Shown piece by piece: positions 1 to 10,122 of a DNA stretch of 64,000 nt (the stretch's first letter is position 1; each line of letters opens with the position of its first letter). Source of the DNA: Rhodanobacter sp. (GTDB taxonomy: Bacteria; Pseudomonadota; Gammaproteobacteria; Xanthomonadales; Rhodanobacteraceae); assembly GCA_040371205.1 (NCBI GenBank), contig AP031382.1, positions 3,221,562 through 3,285,561 of the forward strand, in the 5' to 3' direction. The notes beneath the pieces are model-generated. The model had not been told where the DNA came from and did not search any database. It was given only the letters and a program-made list of their open reading frames with translations. The translations under genes and the position numbers were made by a program.

Positions 1-14
1 GTCCGGAGCTGCCC

Positions 15-2198
15 GTGTCGCGCGCCTTGTTCTCCCCGTCCCCCTTGCGCCAGCGCTTTCGCCCCCTGTGGTGGCTTGGCATCACCTATCTGGTGATCTC
101 GTTCGTCACGCGCATCGTCTTGCTGGTGATGTCGGGGCACAACGTGTCGCCGAATCCGGCGAACTGGCTGTACGCATTCGGCGTGGGCCTGGGCTACGAC
201 CTGATCACCTTCGTGTACCTGGCCTGGCCGATGGTGCTGTTCCTGTGGCTGGTGCCGACGCGGCGTGCGCCGGTATCCGGCACCGGCCGCTGGCTGGCAT
301 ACCTGGCCGGCATGGCGGCACTGTACGCGGCCACGCTGGGCGCGGTGTTCCTGCTGTGGCATGTGCACGTGCACGAGTCGTGGCCGGTGCTCATCGTGTT
401 CCTGTTCTTCCTGCCGATGCCGGCGCTGGCTTACAACCGCGCCAGCGGGCAATGGGGGCTGTACATCCTCGGCCTGGCGCTGCTGTACGGCCTGCTGTTC
501 GTGGCGGCGTCGGAGCTGGTGTTCTGGAACGAGTTCAGTTCGCGCTTCAATTTCATCGCGGTGGACTACCTCGTCTACACCACCGAGGTGATCGGCAACA
601 TCCGCGAGTCCTATCCCGTCGGCACCTGGCTGGCGTTGCTGGTGGTGCTGGCGCTGGTGGCCTTCGTGCTGAGCCGGCGCGGCCTGCGCGCGCGCGACGA
701 CGGCAGCACGCTGTGGCAGCGCGCCCGCGTGCCGCTGGTGTGGCTGCTGCTCACGGTGGTCTCGGTGGCCGGCGTCAACGGCGAGATGAAGGACCGCACC
801 GCCAACAACTACGTCAACGAGCTGGCCGGCAACGGCATCTACCAGTTCTTCGCCGCGTTCCGCAGCAGCCACCTCGACTACAAGAAGTTCTACCGCTCGC
901 TGCCCGACGACGAGGCGTTCAAGCTGCTGCGCCAGCAGCTCAAGGCGCCGAACGCCACTTTCACCAGCGACGACCCGCGCGACCTCACCCGCGCCATCCA
1001 TGCGGCAGGCCCGGAGAAGCACCTCAACGTGGTGCTGATCAGCGTCGAAAGCCTGTCCGGCGACTACCTCGCCACCTTCGGCAACAAGCAGAACCTCACA
1101 CCCTTCCTCGACTCGCTGGTCCACAAGAGCATCTTCTTCGACAACCTCTACGCCAACGGCACGCGCACGGTGCGCGGGCTGGAGGCGCTGTCGCTGTCGG
1201 TGCCGCCCACGCCGGGCGACTCGCTGGTGCGCGAGAAGAACAACGAGGACCTGTTCTCGCTGGCCGACATCTTCAACCAGCGCGGCTACCAGTCGGAGTT
1301 CGTGTACGGCGGCTACGGCTACTTCGACAACATGAACTACTTCTTCAGCCACAACGGCTACAAGACGGTGGACCGCAGCGCCATCCCGCCGGGCACCCCA
1401 ATCCACAGCCAGAACGTGTGGGGCGTGTCCGACGAGGATCTCTACACGCTGGCGCTGAACCAGATGGACCAGATCCACGCCGAGGGCAAGCCGTTCTTCC
1501 TGCACATCATGACCACCTCCAACCACCGCCCGTACACCTACCCGGCCGGGCGCGTGAAGTGGAAGGCGCCATCGCGTCCTGGCGCGGTGGCCTACACCGA
1601 TTGGTCGATCGAGGATTTCATCAAGCGCGCGCAGGCGAAGCCCTACTTCGCCGACACCGTGTTCGTGATCACCGCCGACCACTGCGCCTCCAGTGCCGGC
1701 AAGACCAGCATCCCAATCAACCACTACCACATCCCGCTGTGGATCTACGCGCCGGATCAGTTCAAGCCGCAACGCGTCGAAACCCTGATGGGCCAGCTCG
1801 ACATCCCGCCCACCCTGCTCGGCCTGCTCGACTTCAGCTACCGCTCGCGCTTCTTCGGCCAGGACGTATTCCAGACCGCGCCCGGCCAGGGCCATGCCCT
1901 GCCAGGCACCTATGAAAAGCTGGGCTACGTGCACGGCGACACGCTCACCATCCTCGAACCGCGCAAGCGCCTCGAACAGCTCAAGCCCAACTTCGCCACC
2001 GGCGACGCCACGCCCGTGGTGCCGGTGAAGCAGGACCTGGTCGACACCGCGATCGCCTACTACCAGGTGGCCAGCGACCTCTACAAGCACGGCGGGTTGA
2101 AGTGGCGGCCGGACGACGCGACGAAGGTAGCGCCGATGCCTGCGCCGACGGCTACGGTCGCGGCCCCGGCAGCGGCAACCTCCACCACGCAGCCGTAG
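15..2198 (+). CDS. LTA synthase family sulfatase-fold phosphoglycerol transferase, inner membrane
   Basis: This 727-residue protein has about five hydrophobic membrane segments in its first 255 residues, followed by a periplasmic alkaline-phosphatase/sulfatase-fold domain (about 335-640). Visible catalytic elements are the metal-ligand Glu345 in ISVES, the nucleophile threonine region NGTRTVRG (Thr383/Thr385), His504 in SNHRP and the metal pair Asp555-His556 in TADHC. Members of this family (LtaS, OpgB) move phosphoglycerol from phosphatidylglycerol to a polymer or glucan. Gram-negative bacteria lack lipoteichoic acid, so an OpgB-like job on periplasmic glucans is an inference. The start is GTG with a GGAG just upstream, at the very edge of the window, so the upstream context is unknown. 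It converges on tatC. Confidence 0.85.
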   Translation: MSRALFSPSPLRQRFRPLWWLGITYLVISFVTRIVLLVMSGHNVSPNPANWLYAFGVGLGYDLITFVYLAWPMVLFLWLVPTRRAPVSGTGRWLAYLAGMAALYAATLGAVFLLWHVHVHESWPVLIVFLFFLPMPALAYNRASGQWGLYILGLALLYGLLFVAASELVFWNEFSSRFNFIAVDYLVYTTEVIGNIRESYPVGTWLALLVVLALVAFVLSRRGLRARDDGSTLWQRARVPLVWLLLTVVSVAGVNGEMKDRTANNYVNELAGNGIYQFFAAFRSSHLDYKKFYRSLPDDEAFKLLRQQLKAPNATFTSDDPRDLTRAIHAAGPEKHLNVVLISVESLSGDYLATFGNKQNLTPFLDSLVHKSIFFDNLYANGTRTVRGLEALSLSVPPTPGDSLVREKNNEDLFSLADIFNQRGYQSEFVYGGYGYFDNMNYFFSHNGYKTVDRSAIPPGTPIHSQNVWGVSDEDLYTLALNQMDQIHAEGKPFFLHIMTTSNHRPYTYPAGRVKWKAPSRPGAVAYTDWSIEDFIKRAQAKPYFADTVFVITADHCASSAGKTSIPINHYHIPLWIYAPDQFKPQRVETLMGQLDIPPTLLGLLDFSYRSRFFGQDVFQTAPGQGHALPGTYEKLGYVHGDTLTILEPRKRLEQLKPNFATGDATPVVPVKQDLVDTAIAYYQVASDLYKHGGLKWRPDDATKVAPMPAPTATVAAPAAATSTTQP

Positions 2199-2217
2199 GG
2201 CACAGGCGCTGCACTGC

Positions 2218-2250
2218 GCACGAATGTTCCGGCCCCCGGAACATTCGTGC
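2218..2250. terminator. Perfect 15-bp stem-loop between convergent genes
   Basis: The arm GCACGAATGTTCCGG (2218-2232) is followed by a three-base CCC loop and its exact reverse complement (2236-2250). It sits between the stop codons of the convergent sulfatase-family gene and tatC, so it is best read as a bidirectional terminator, although no strong T tract follows on either strand. Confidence 0.6.
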
Positions 2251-2271
2251 ACCAGAAACTCTGGAGCTAGT

Positions 2272-3033
2272 TCACGATTTCCCGCTGGCTGGCTGCGGCA
2301 GCAGCCAGCGCACCGCCACGATGCCCAGCTCGTAGAGCAGGCACATCGGGATCGCCAGCAGGATCATCGAGGTGATGTCCGGCGGCGTGATCAGCGCGGC
2401 CACCGCGAACGCGCCCACGATGGCGTAGCGGCGCGCGTTGCGCAGCTTGGCGATGTCCACGAGGCCGACCGCGGCGAGAATCACCACCGCCACCGGCACC
2501 TCGAAGCACAGGCCGAAGGCGAAGAACATCAGCATCACGAAGTCGAGGTAGTGCGTGATGTCGGTCATCATCTCCACACCCGCGGGCGTCACCGCGGTGA
2601 GGAAGCGGAACGCCGCCGGCAACACCAGGAAGTACGCGAACGCGCAGCCGCAGTAGAACAGCACCAAGGTGGCCACCAGCAGCGGCCGCGCCAGGCGCTT
2701 CTCGTGCTTGTACAGGCCGGGGCTGACGAAAGCCCAGAGCTGGTAGAGGATCACCGGCATGCTGATGAACAGCGCCGCGTAGAACGCCAGCTTGAGCGGC
2801 GTGATGAAGGGGCTGGCCACTTCGGTGGCGATCAGGTGCGCGCCCTGCGGCAGGCGCGCCACCAGCGGCGCGGCCAGTTCCGAATACAGGCGGTTGGCGA
2901 ACGGCACCAGCGCCACCAGCACGATCAGCACGCAGGCGACCGCCTTGAGCAGGCGCGAGCGCAATTCGATCAGGTGCGAGAACAGGCCCTGCTGCAGGTC
3001 GTCGCCCAGGTCGTCGGGCTCAGTGGCCGCCAT
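2272..3033 (-). CDS. tatC: Sec-independent (twin-arginine) translocase subunit TatC
   Basis: The product is 253 residues, the usual TatC length, with six membrane segments. It is the receptor of the twin-arginine export machine and binds signal peptides with TatB before TatA assembles the pore. The N-terminal LIELRSR motif and the cytoplasmic-loop FVSPGLYKHEK motif carry the two glutamates that in E. coli TatC contact the RR signal. It is the last gene of tatABC, and its start lies 14 bases inside the end of tatB, indicating translational coupling. Assignment is firm. Confidence 0.97.
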   Translation of the reverse strand: MAATEPDDLGDDLQQGLFSHLIELRSRLLKAVACVLIVLVALVPFANRLYSELAAPLVARLPQGAHLIATEVASPFITPLKLAFYAALFISMPVILYQLWAFVSPGLYKHEKRLARPLLVATLVLFYCGCAFAYFLVLPAAFRFLTAVTPAGVEMMTDITHYLDFVMLMFFAFGLCFEVPVAVVILAAVGLVDIAKLRNARRYAIVGAFAVAALITPPDITSMILLAIPMCLLYELGIVAVRWLLPQPASGKS

Positions 3034-3427
3034 GCGCCGGCTCCTTCGTTTCCGCGACTGCCGCAGGTTCGCCCAGCGGCAACGATTGCTGCACCTCGGA
3101 CTGGGTTGCTTCGGCAGCCGGCGCCGGTGCGGCCGCGGACTTCAGCGTTTCCGCCGCTTCGTGCAACGGCTCGCGCACCTGCTGCACGCTGTCCTTGAAC
3201 TCGCTTTGCGCGGCCTCGGCGCGCGCGGCGGCCTCGCGCGCGGCACGCCGGATTTCTTCCACTTCCAGTTCGCGCTCGACTTCGGCGCGCACGCTGTCCC
3301 AGCCGCTGCGCACGCGGCGCAGCAAGGCGCCGGCGGTACGCGCCGCGCCGGGCAGTTTCTCGGGGCCAAGCACGATCAGCGCGACAAGCGCGAGCAGCAC
3401 CAGCTTGCCGAAGCTGATCTCGATCAT
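3020..3427 (-). CDS. tatB: Twin-arginine translocase subunit TatB
   Basis: This is a 135-residue single-span membrane protein. The first 20 residues form the membrane helix, which ends in the hinge motif LGPEKLPGAART typical of TatB rather than TatA. An amphipathic helix rich in Arg and Glu follows (about 25-75), then a variable, Ala/Pro-rich acidic tail. With TatC it forms the receptor for folded twin-arginine precursors. It lies 21 bases after tatA and overlaps tatC. Confidence 0.96.
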   Translation of the reverse strand: MIEISFGKLVLLALVALIVLGPEKLPGAARTAGALLRRVRSGWDSVRAEVERELEVEEIRRAAREAAARAEAAQSEFKDSVQQVREPLHEAAETLKSAAAPAPAAEATQSEVQQSLPLGEPAAVAETKEPAHGGH

Positions 3428-3448
3428 CGCCCAGGCACCGTGCCGCGC

Positions 3449-3694
3449 TTACTTCGACTCGTGCGAGTCGCGCTGGTCCTGCGTGCTGGCGCTCGCCGAC
3501 GAGGCCGGCGGATCGGCGCGCAACTGCTCCTTGGCTTTTTCCTTCTCCTTCTCGTCGTCGCCATGCATGGCCTTCTTGAAGCCGCGCACGGCGTTGCCGA
3601 GATCCGAGCCGACGTTGCCGAGCTTCTTGGTGCCGAAGATCAGCAACACGATGACCAGGAGCAGGAGCCAATGCCAGATGCTGTCAAAACCCAT
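3449..3694 (-). CDS. tatA: Twin-arginine translocase subunit TatA
   Basis: This 81-residue protein has a short N-terminal membrane helix (about 5-21), the TatA hinge [14 protein letters not shown] with the conserved Phe-Gly, and the amphipathic helix [12 protein letters not shown] charged and then Ser/Ala/Gln-rich tail follows. TatA oligomerises to form the translocation pathway. It is the first gene of the leftward tatABC operon and lies next to the secreted SYLF gene on the same strand. Confidence 0.96.
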   Translation of the reverse strand: MGFDSIWHWLLLLVIVLLIFGTKKLGNVGSDLGNAVRGFKKAMHGDDEKEKEKAKEQLRADPPASSASASTQDQRDSHESK

Positions 3695-3763
3695 GATGTT
3701 CCTCGTGGCGCTTCGGGGCGGAAACGGCTCCGCCCGCGAGCCGCCGATCTTTGCGCAAGGCGG

Positions 3764-4459
3764 TTACTTCGCAGTGTACTCCTCCAGCGCGTCGCGGAAC
3801 TTCGTCACGTAGGGCGGCACGTTGGTCACACCGCCTTCGAAGATGCGCCGCGGCGTGATGCCGGCACCGTACACCGCCGCATTGGCGTCGTAGTCGATCT
3901 TCAGCACCGAGCCGTCCAGCGCCACGCCGGCGAACAGGCCGCGCGAACGCGAGTAGGAGTAGATCTCCGCCTTCAGCTGCTGGTCGGTGGCGGCCGCGGC
4001 GGTACGGCCCACCGGGCCGGCCGCGGCGCTGGCGTCGGCGCCCACGGTGAACTTGCCGTTGACGATCGAGTCCACGCCGCGCTCGGTGCGGAACACCAGG
4101 ATCACGTCGGTGGACGACACGCCGATCTGGAAGCCCACGCTGCCGCCGCCGAACGAGATGAAGCTGGGGTTGGACCAGGTGCCGTCCGGGTTCTTCACCG
4201 AGATCAGGCCCTCACCGCGGCGGCCGCCGAAGATGAAGCCGACCTTCAGCACGTCGGGGACGACCGCGATCGCCTTGGCGTCCCGGAGCAGGTCGCTAGG
4301 GATGGCCTTGTCCGGCGCCTGCTCGATCTCGCTCAGCACACGCACCGCGCTGTTTGCGCGCATCTGCGGGGTGTCGTCGTCGGCATGCGCGGCCATGGCC
4401 GGCAACAGCACTGCCGCGCCAAGCAGCATGAAGCGATACAGCGATGTCTTGTTGAACAT
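3764..4459 (-). CDS. Secreted lipid-binding SYLF (Ysc84) domain protein
   Basis: The product has 231 residues. A signal peptide (about 1-25, ending AAHA) precedes a SYLF domain that fills the rest, with the typical runs AIAVVPDVLKVGFIFGGRRG, SVGFQIGVSSTD and SRSRGLFAGVALDGS. The SYLF/Ysc84 fold binds phosphoinositides in eukaryotes; the bacterial proteins are periplasmic and their role is not settled. I chose the ATG at 4459 because it begins the signal peptide and is preceded by GGAG at good spacing; the frame stays open far upstream, but only antisense to hemH. It is divergent from hemH and lies upstream of tatA on the same strand. Confidence 0.88.
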   Translation of the reverse strand: MFNKTSLYRFMLLGAAVLLPAMAAHADDDTPQMRANSAVRVLSEIEQAPDKAIPSDLLRDAKAIAVVPDVLKVGFIFGGRRGEGLISVKNPDGTWSNPSFISFGGGSVGFQIGVSSTDVILVFRTERGVDSIVNGKFTVGADASAAAGPVGRTAAAATDQQLKAEIYSYSRSRGLFAGVALDGSVLKIDYDANAAVYGAGITPRRIFEGGVTNVPPYVTKFRDALEEYTAK

Positions 4460-4531
4460 GGGCAACTCCGCCGTTGGGTGGGATCGGGGCGCTTGTGGCA
4501 GACTCGCGCCAACCTTGTCGCCAGCATCACA

Positions 4532-5587
4532 ATGCCTAGCCACGACCACTATACCGGCCCCGCAAGCGATCCCAGCCCTGCGGCCTCGGCATCCGTTCAG
4601 ACTGCCGTACTGCTGGTGAACCTCGGCACGCCGGCCGCGCCCACCGCGAAGGCGCTGCGGCCCTGGCTCGCCGAATTCCTGTCCGACCCGCGCGTGATCG
4701 ACTACCCGCGCTGGAAGTGGCTGCCGATCCTGCACGGCGTGATCCTGCGTGTGCGCCCGCGACGCTCCGCGCACGCCTATGCGCGCATCTGGGAGGCGCA
4801 AGGCTCGCCGCTGCGCTGGCACAGCGAGGCGCTGGCGCGCGCGCTGCAGGCCGAACTCGGACCGCAGGTGCGCGTGGCGCTGGCGATGCGCTACGGCGAG
4901 CCGTCGGTGGCGCAGACCATCGCCCGGCTGCAACGCGAAGGCGCACGCCGCCTGCTGGTGCTGCCGCTGTATCCGCAGTACTCGGCCACCTCCACCGGTT
5001 CGGTGGTCGACGCCGTGGCCGACGCGATGAAGTCGCTGCGCTGGCCGCCGGAACTGCGCTTCGTCAACGACTACCACGACGATCCCGGCCATATCGAGGC
5101 ACTGGCCGCGAGCATCGAAGCTTGGTGGGCCGTGCACGGCCGCGGCGACAAGCTGCTGCTTTCCTTCCACGGGATTCCCGAGCGCTACGTCCGCCTCGGC
5201 GATCCGTATGCCGCGCAGTGCCGCCATACCGCGCGCCTGTTGCGCGAACGGCTGCGGCTGGACGAATCGCAGGTGCTGCTGAGCTTCCAGTCGCGGGTCG
5301 GCCGCGAACGCTGGCTCGAACCCTACACCGACGCCACCGTGCGCCGCCTCGCCGGCGAGGGCGTGAAGCGGCTCGACGTCGCCTGCCCCGGCTTTGCGGT
5401 GGACTGCCTGGAGACGCTGGAGGAAATCGCGCTGCAGAACCGCGAATTCTTCATCGAAGCGGGCGGCGAAGACCTGCGCTACATCCCGGCGCTCAACGAA
5501 AGCCCCGCACAGGTGCGCAGCCTCGCCGTACTGGCGCGCCGCCACATGCAGGGCTGGCCGCAACCCGGCCCCGCGGAACACGTGTGA
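4532..5587 (+). CDS. hemH: Ferrochelatase
   Basis: This 351-residue enzyme inserts Fe2+ into protoporphyrin IX, the last step of protoheme synthesis. Visible markers are the N-terminal VLLVNLGTP, the active-site histidine in LLSFHGIPERY, the metal-path glutamate in GFAVDCLETLEEI, and LNES near the C-terminus. There is no C-terminal cysteine cluster of the 2Fe-2S type. I took the ATG at 4532 although the frame is open to 2792, because the upstream stretch is antisense to tat genes and lacks homologous character. Its TGA overlaps the GTG of the next gene. Heme made here would feed the heme O/heme A enzymes encoded 12 kb away. Confidence 0.96.
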   Translation: MPSHDHYTGPASDPSPAASASVQTAVLLVNLGTPAAPTAKALRPWLAEFLSDPRVIDYPRWKWLPILHGVILRVRPRRSAHAYARIWEAQGSPLRWHSEALARALQAELGPQVRVALAMRYGEPSVAQTIARLQREGARRLLVLPLYPQYSATSTGSVVDAVADAMKSLRWPPELRFVNDYHDDPGHIEALAASIEAWWAVHGRGDKLLLSFHGIPERYVRLGDPYAAQCRHTARLLRERLRLDESQVLLSFQSRVGRERWLEPYTDATVRRLAGEGVKRLDVACPGFAVDCLETLEEIALQNREFFIEAGGEDLRYIPALNESPAQVRSLAVLARRHMQGWPQPGPAEHV

Positions 5588-6435
5588 CCGCACCCATCGA
5601 ACGCCGCATCGCCCTGCCCCATCTCACGCTGGCCGCCCTGGAATGGGGCGAACCCTCGGCGACGCCGCTGCTTGCGCTGCACGGCTGGCTGGACAACGCC
5701 GGCAGCTTCGCCACGCTGGCTCCATTTCTCGCAACGCACTACCGCGTGATCGCGCTGGACCTGCCCGGCCACGGCCACTCGGATCACCTGCCCGCCGGCG
5801 CCAGCTACCACTACGTCGACCACGTGCGCATCGTGCTGACCGCGCTCGACGCGCTGGAACTGCCGCGCTGCCAGCTGCTCGGCCACTCGCTGGGCGCCGG
5901 CATCGCCTCGCTGCTCGCCGCGGCGGCGCCATCGCGCATCGAGACCTTGCACCTGATCGAGGGACTGGGCCCGCTGGGCGACGACGGCTCGCACACGCTG
6001 CAGCGCTACCGCGATGCAATGAGCGCGCGGACCGCCAACGGCAAGGCGCTGCGCGTGTTCCACAGCATCGAACAGGCGGCCCGTGCGCGCGCCGCCGCCA
6101 GCGGACTCGATGCGGAACTCGCGCGCCCGATCATCGAGCGCGGACTGCGCGAAGCCGAAGGCGGCTGGCAGTGGCGCAGCGACCCGCGCCTCACGCGGAC
6201 CACCGCGGTCCGGCTGGCTGAAACGCAGATCCACGCCCTGCTCGCCGGCATCGAGGCGCCCACCACGCTGCTGCTGTCGCAGCCGGCCACGTCCTACCTG
6301 CCCGCCGCGCAGATGGAAGCGCGCGCTGCCTGCGTGCCGCGCATCGCTGTCGAACACATGGCCGGCGGCCACCACCTGCAGCTCGAACAGCCGCAGGCGG
6401 TGGCGCAGTGGATGTTGCGCCACGCCGCGGAGTGA
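5584..6435 (+). CDS. Alpha/beta hydrolase, unknown substrate
   Basis: A 283-residue cytoplasmic alpha/beta-hydrolase-fold protein with no signal peptide. It shows LHGWLDNAGSF for the oxyanion loop, ALDLPGHGHSD, the nucleophile elbow GHSLGAG and a late histidine in GGHHLQLEQP. The length and motifs resemble general esterase/hydrolase members of the family, so the substrate cannot be inferred. Its GTG start shares bases with the hemH stop (GTGA overlap), a strong sign of translational coupling. It ends 18 bases before the convergent permease gene. Confidence 0.85.
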   Translation: MTAPIERRIALPHLTLAALEWGEPSATPLLALHGWLDNAGSFATLAPFLATHYRVIALDLPGHGHSDHLPAGASYHYVDHVRIVLTALDALELPRCQLLGHSLGAGIASLLAAAAPSRIETLHLIEGLGPLGDDGSHTLQRYRDAMSARTANGKALRVFHSIEQAARARAAASGLDAELARPIIERGLREAEGGWQWRSDPRLTRTTAVRLAETQIHALLAGIEAPTTLLLSQPATSYLPAAQMEARAACVPRIAVEHMAGGHHLQLEQPQAVAQWMLRHAAE

Positions 6436-6453
6436 CGCCTCTCTCCGGGCCGG

Positions 6454-7655
6454 TCAGCTCGAGATCGCCAATCGCTCCGAGCGGTACAGCTGCACGGTGA
6501 TGCCGACCGCAACCAGGGCCACGGCCAGCGTCCCGGCAAGGCACAGCGCAAGCTGTTCGGCGCTGATGCCGTCGCCGCGCAGCTGCTGCATGATGCCGAG
6601 GTTCTGGCCCAGCAACGGCACGGCATACATCCATGGCTGCGCCTTCACCGGCAGGAAGGCCAGCAAGGCGCTGGGAATCAGCGGCACCATCATCAGCAGC
6701 GAAATATAGGTCTGCGCCTCGCGGTAGCTCTTGGCGAACGCGGCCACCAGGGTCTGCAGCGAAGCGAGCAGCAGCACCAGCGGCAGCATCAGCAGCAGCA
6801 CGGCGCCGGCGAAATGCCAGCCGAGATCGATTTCCATGCCGAGCTTTTCGGCCGGCATGAACCGCCCCACCACCGCGAACGCGAGCAGGGTGATGGCGAG
6901 GCTGGCCAACGAGAACATGCAGATCGCCGCCAGCTTGCCGAGCAGGATTTTCCAGCGCGCCACCGGATTGGCGAACAGCGGCTCCAGCGACTGCCGCTCG
7001 CGCTCGCCCGCGGTGAGGTCGATGGCGAGGTACATGCCGCCCATGAACAGGGTGATCACGAAGAAGTACGGCAGCATGGCGAACATCAACACCGCGCGGG
7101 ACTGCGGCGTGGCCTGGTCGCGCTTGGCCACCTGCACCGGCCACGCGGTGCCCGGCGACAGGCCGCGCGCCACCAGCCGCATCGCACCCTGCTGGCGCGC
7201 GTAAGTCTCCACCAGCTTCTGCACGCGCTCCACCGCGCTGCTCGTGTCCTGCCGCGAGGAGTCGTAGAACATCTCCACCTGCACCGGCTCGCCCTTGCGC
7301 CAGGCCTTGCCGTAGTCGGCGGCGATGCGCAGCACCACGTCGGCATCCTGCTTGCGCACGGCCATGCCGGGATCGGCCACCGGTGCGTCCGGCACGATGC
7401 CGCCTTCCTTCAGCGCGTCGACCAGGTGCGGCGCGTACTGCGCTCCGATCACCGGCACATGCAGCGGCTGGTCGATCTTGTCCAGCTGCATGTTGACCTG
7501 CATGTTGACGAGCATCGCGAACAGCAGCGGCCCCAGCAGCGGACCGGTGAGGAAGGCGCTCATCAGGGTGCGGCGATCGCGCAGGTTCTCGCGCACCTCC
7601 TTGAGGAACACGGCGAACGCGGCGCCACCGCGACGGCTTTTCGTGGCCATGGCAC

Positions 7656-7659
<4 letters not shown>
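6454..7659 (-). CDS. natB: ABC-2 type transporter permease, NatB-like
   Basis: A 401-residue membrane subunit with one N-terminal span (about 36-55), a large extracytoplasmic domain (about 60-185) and five or six further spans in the C-terminal half. The motif AGERERQSLEPLFANPVARWKIL is typical of NatB/YhaP-type ABC-2 permeases. With the ATPase encoded upstream it should form an exporter; Bacillus NatAB extrudes Na+, but many relatives export other compounds. Its ATG overlaps the ATPase stop codon (ATGA). It is the last gene of a six-gene leftward operon starting at 10938. Confidence 0.85.
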
Positions 7660-8386
<727 letters not shown>

Positions 8387-8390
<4 letters not shown>

Positions 8391-8560
8391 GGCTGCGCAC
8401 TCCGCTTGAAACAGGTATTTCGCCGGGTAGAGAACACGGAAAACACCACCAGCAGTGGCAGCAGAATCTGGCTGGTGACATGCGGCGCATCAAGCACGGC
8501 GGCAGCGACGAAAGCCGCGGCCAGAAGCCCGGCGTTGGCAAGCTTGTACGGCTTTCTCAT
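8387..8560 (-). CDS. Small membrane protein (57 aa) in the XRE/NatAB operon
   Basis: The predicted product has 57 residues: a basic start (MRKPYKLA), one or two hydrophobic helices (about 9-24 and 31-43) and a basic tail with one cysteine. I do not recognise the family. It is credible because it is coupled by four-base overlaps on both sides, to the hydrolase upstream (ATGA at 8557-8560) and to the ATPase downstream (GTGA). A role as an accessory membrane subunit of the exporter is inference only. Confidence 0.65.
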
Positions 8561-10122
8561 GGCGTGGCTCCGTTGAAGTCGATGAAGAAGGGCGTGTCCT
8601 GCAAGCGGTCGAGGCAACTCGCATCCATGGTTTTCGGATCGAGCTTCTCGACGAAGTGCTGCACCAGCTGCGGTCCGCAACCGGCGGCCATCACGCTGTG
8701 GCCCTGGCCCTTGAACACCAGCACGCGAGCGTCCGGCAGGTACTTCGCCACCTCCTCGGCGTAGCGCGGCGGCGTGACCGGGTCGTACTGGCCTGCCAGC
8801 AGCAGCACCGGCTTGCCGATCTTCAGCGGCTGGTGGAAATCCGCCGGCCGCATTCCCTTGGGCCATACCGAGCAGATCGCCTTGTAGGCGTCGATCATGT
8901 GCGTGCCGAGCAGGGTGTCGGCGTCCTGCGGACGCGGAGTGAGCAGGTCGGCGTCTTCGCTGCAGATCACCGAGTACGACATGCCGCTGCCGGCGAGGTC
9001 GGCCATGTCCACGTTGAGCAGCTTGGCCTGTCCCAGCAGCGGCCCCACGTCGCCGTGGGCGGCGGCGTCGATGGACAGGGGCAGCAGCGCGGCGGTGATC
9101 GGCGAGTAGGCGAACATGCGCACCACGTTCACCAGCGAGTCCTCGTCCAGCACGCGCTGCACGGTCTGGTAGCTCTGCGGATCGCGGAAGCTGACCGGAT
9201 GCGGGTTCGCGCGCAACGCGTCGCGCAGCTGGATCAGCGTCTGATACGGGTTGCCGAAGCGGTGCCGGCAGGCGGCATCGGCATCGCAGCGCGCGAACTG
9301 CGCCTTCAGCGCATCGTGCAGGTTCTGTGCGAAGTCCTCGCCCAGCACCACGCTGTTCGGCACCGTGCTGTCCAGCACGATGCTGCGCACCGCGTCCGGA
9401 TAGCGCATCGCGTACTGCTGCGCCACGCGCGTGCCGTAGGAGACGCCGACCAGGTCGAATTGCGGCACACCCAGCGCGCGGCGCACGTCGTCCAGGTCCT
9501 GCACCGCATCGGTGGTGGTGTAGTAACGCGGATCGGCGTGCGATTGCACCTGCTTCAGGCAATCCTCCGCCGCCGCGCGCAGCTTGGCCGGGTCGAAGCC
9601 GGTGTCGTCGTTCGCCGCGGACTGGTCATCGGCCTTGCACTCCAGCGCGTTGGAACCGCCGACGCCACGCTGGTCGACCAGCAGGATATCGCGGTGCGCG
9701 CGCAGCGGCGCCAGCATCGCACCGATCTGGCCGGCGTACTCGGTGGCCGCCTGCCCCGGACCGCCGGCCAGGAAGGCCAGCATGTCGGGCCTGGCCACCT
9801 GTGCACCGGAGCGCAGCACCGCCAGCTTCAGGGCGATCTTGCGGCCCTGCGGATCGGCGCGGTTCTCCGGCACGGTCAACGAGCCGCACCACGCCGCCGT
9901 GCTCAGACCGCTGTTCGGCTGGCCGAGATCGCAGGCGGTGAGCGTGAGCTTGCCGAGCTTCCACGTGCGCGGCGGCGCAGGCTTCACCGCCGCTTGCGCG
10001 GGCACTGCGCCCGGCGCCGGTGCGGGGTGTTCCGGCGGCTTGTGCCTGGCATGGTTCGCCGCGATGATCGCGGCCGCCACGGCCGCCACGACGCCCATGC
10101 GCTTCCTGGGGTTCATGCTCAT
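8557..10122 (-). CDS. Exported alpha/beta hydrolase of the tripeptidyl aminopeptidase (S33/TAP-like) type
   Basis: A 521-residue protein with an N-terminal hydrophobic export signal (about 9-25), a Pro/Ala-rich linker, then an alpha/beta-hydrolase domain with a TAP-like C-terminal part. The oxyanion stretch FLAGGPGQAA, the DQRGVGGSN motif, nucleophile Ser228 in GVSYG, Asp447 in GQYDPVTPP and His475 in GQGHS give a full triad. Relatives are secreted prolyl or tripeptidyl aminopeptidases. It sits between the XRE regulator and the exporter genes with four-base overlaps to both neighbours, so peptide processing coupled to export is a reasonable but unproven idea. Confidence 0.85.
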   Translation of the reverse strand: MSMNPRKRMGVVAAVAAAIIAANHARHKPPEHPAPAPGAVPAQAAVKPAPPRTWKLGKLTLTACDLGQPNSGLSTAAWCGSLTVPENRADPQGRKIALKLAVLRSGAQVARPDMLAFLAGGPGQAATEYAGQIGAMLAPLRAHRDILLVDQRGVGGSNALECKADDQSAANDDTGFDPAKLRAAAEDCLKQVQSHADPRYYTTTDAVQDLDDVRRALGVPQFDLVGVSYGTRVAQQYAMRYPDAVRSIVLDSTVPNSVVLGEDFAQNLHDALKAQFARCDADAACRHRFGNPYQTLIQLRDALRANPHPVSFRDPQSYQTVQRVLDEDSLVNVVRMFAYSPITAALLPLSIDAAAHGDVGPLLGQAKLLNVDMADLAGSGMSYSVICSEDADLLTPRPQDADTLLGTHMIDAYKAICSVWPKGMRPADFHQPLKIGKPVLLLAGQYDPVTPPRYAEEVAKYLPDARVLVFKGQGHSVMAAGCGPQLVQHFVEKLDPKTMDASCLDRLQDTPFFIDFNGATP

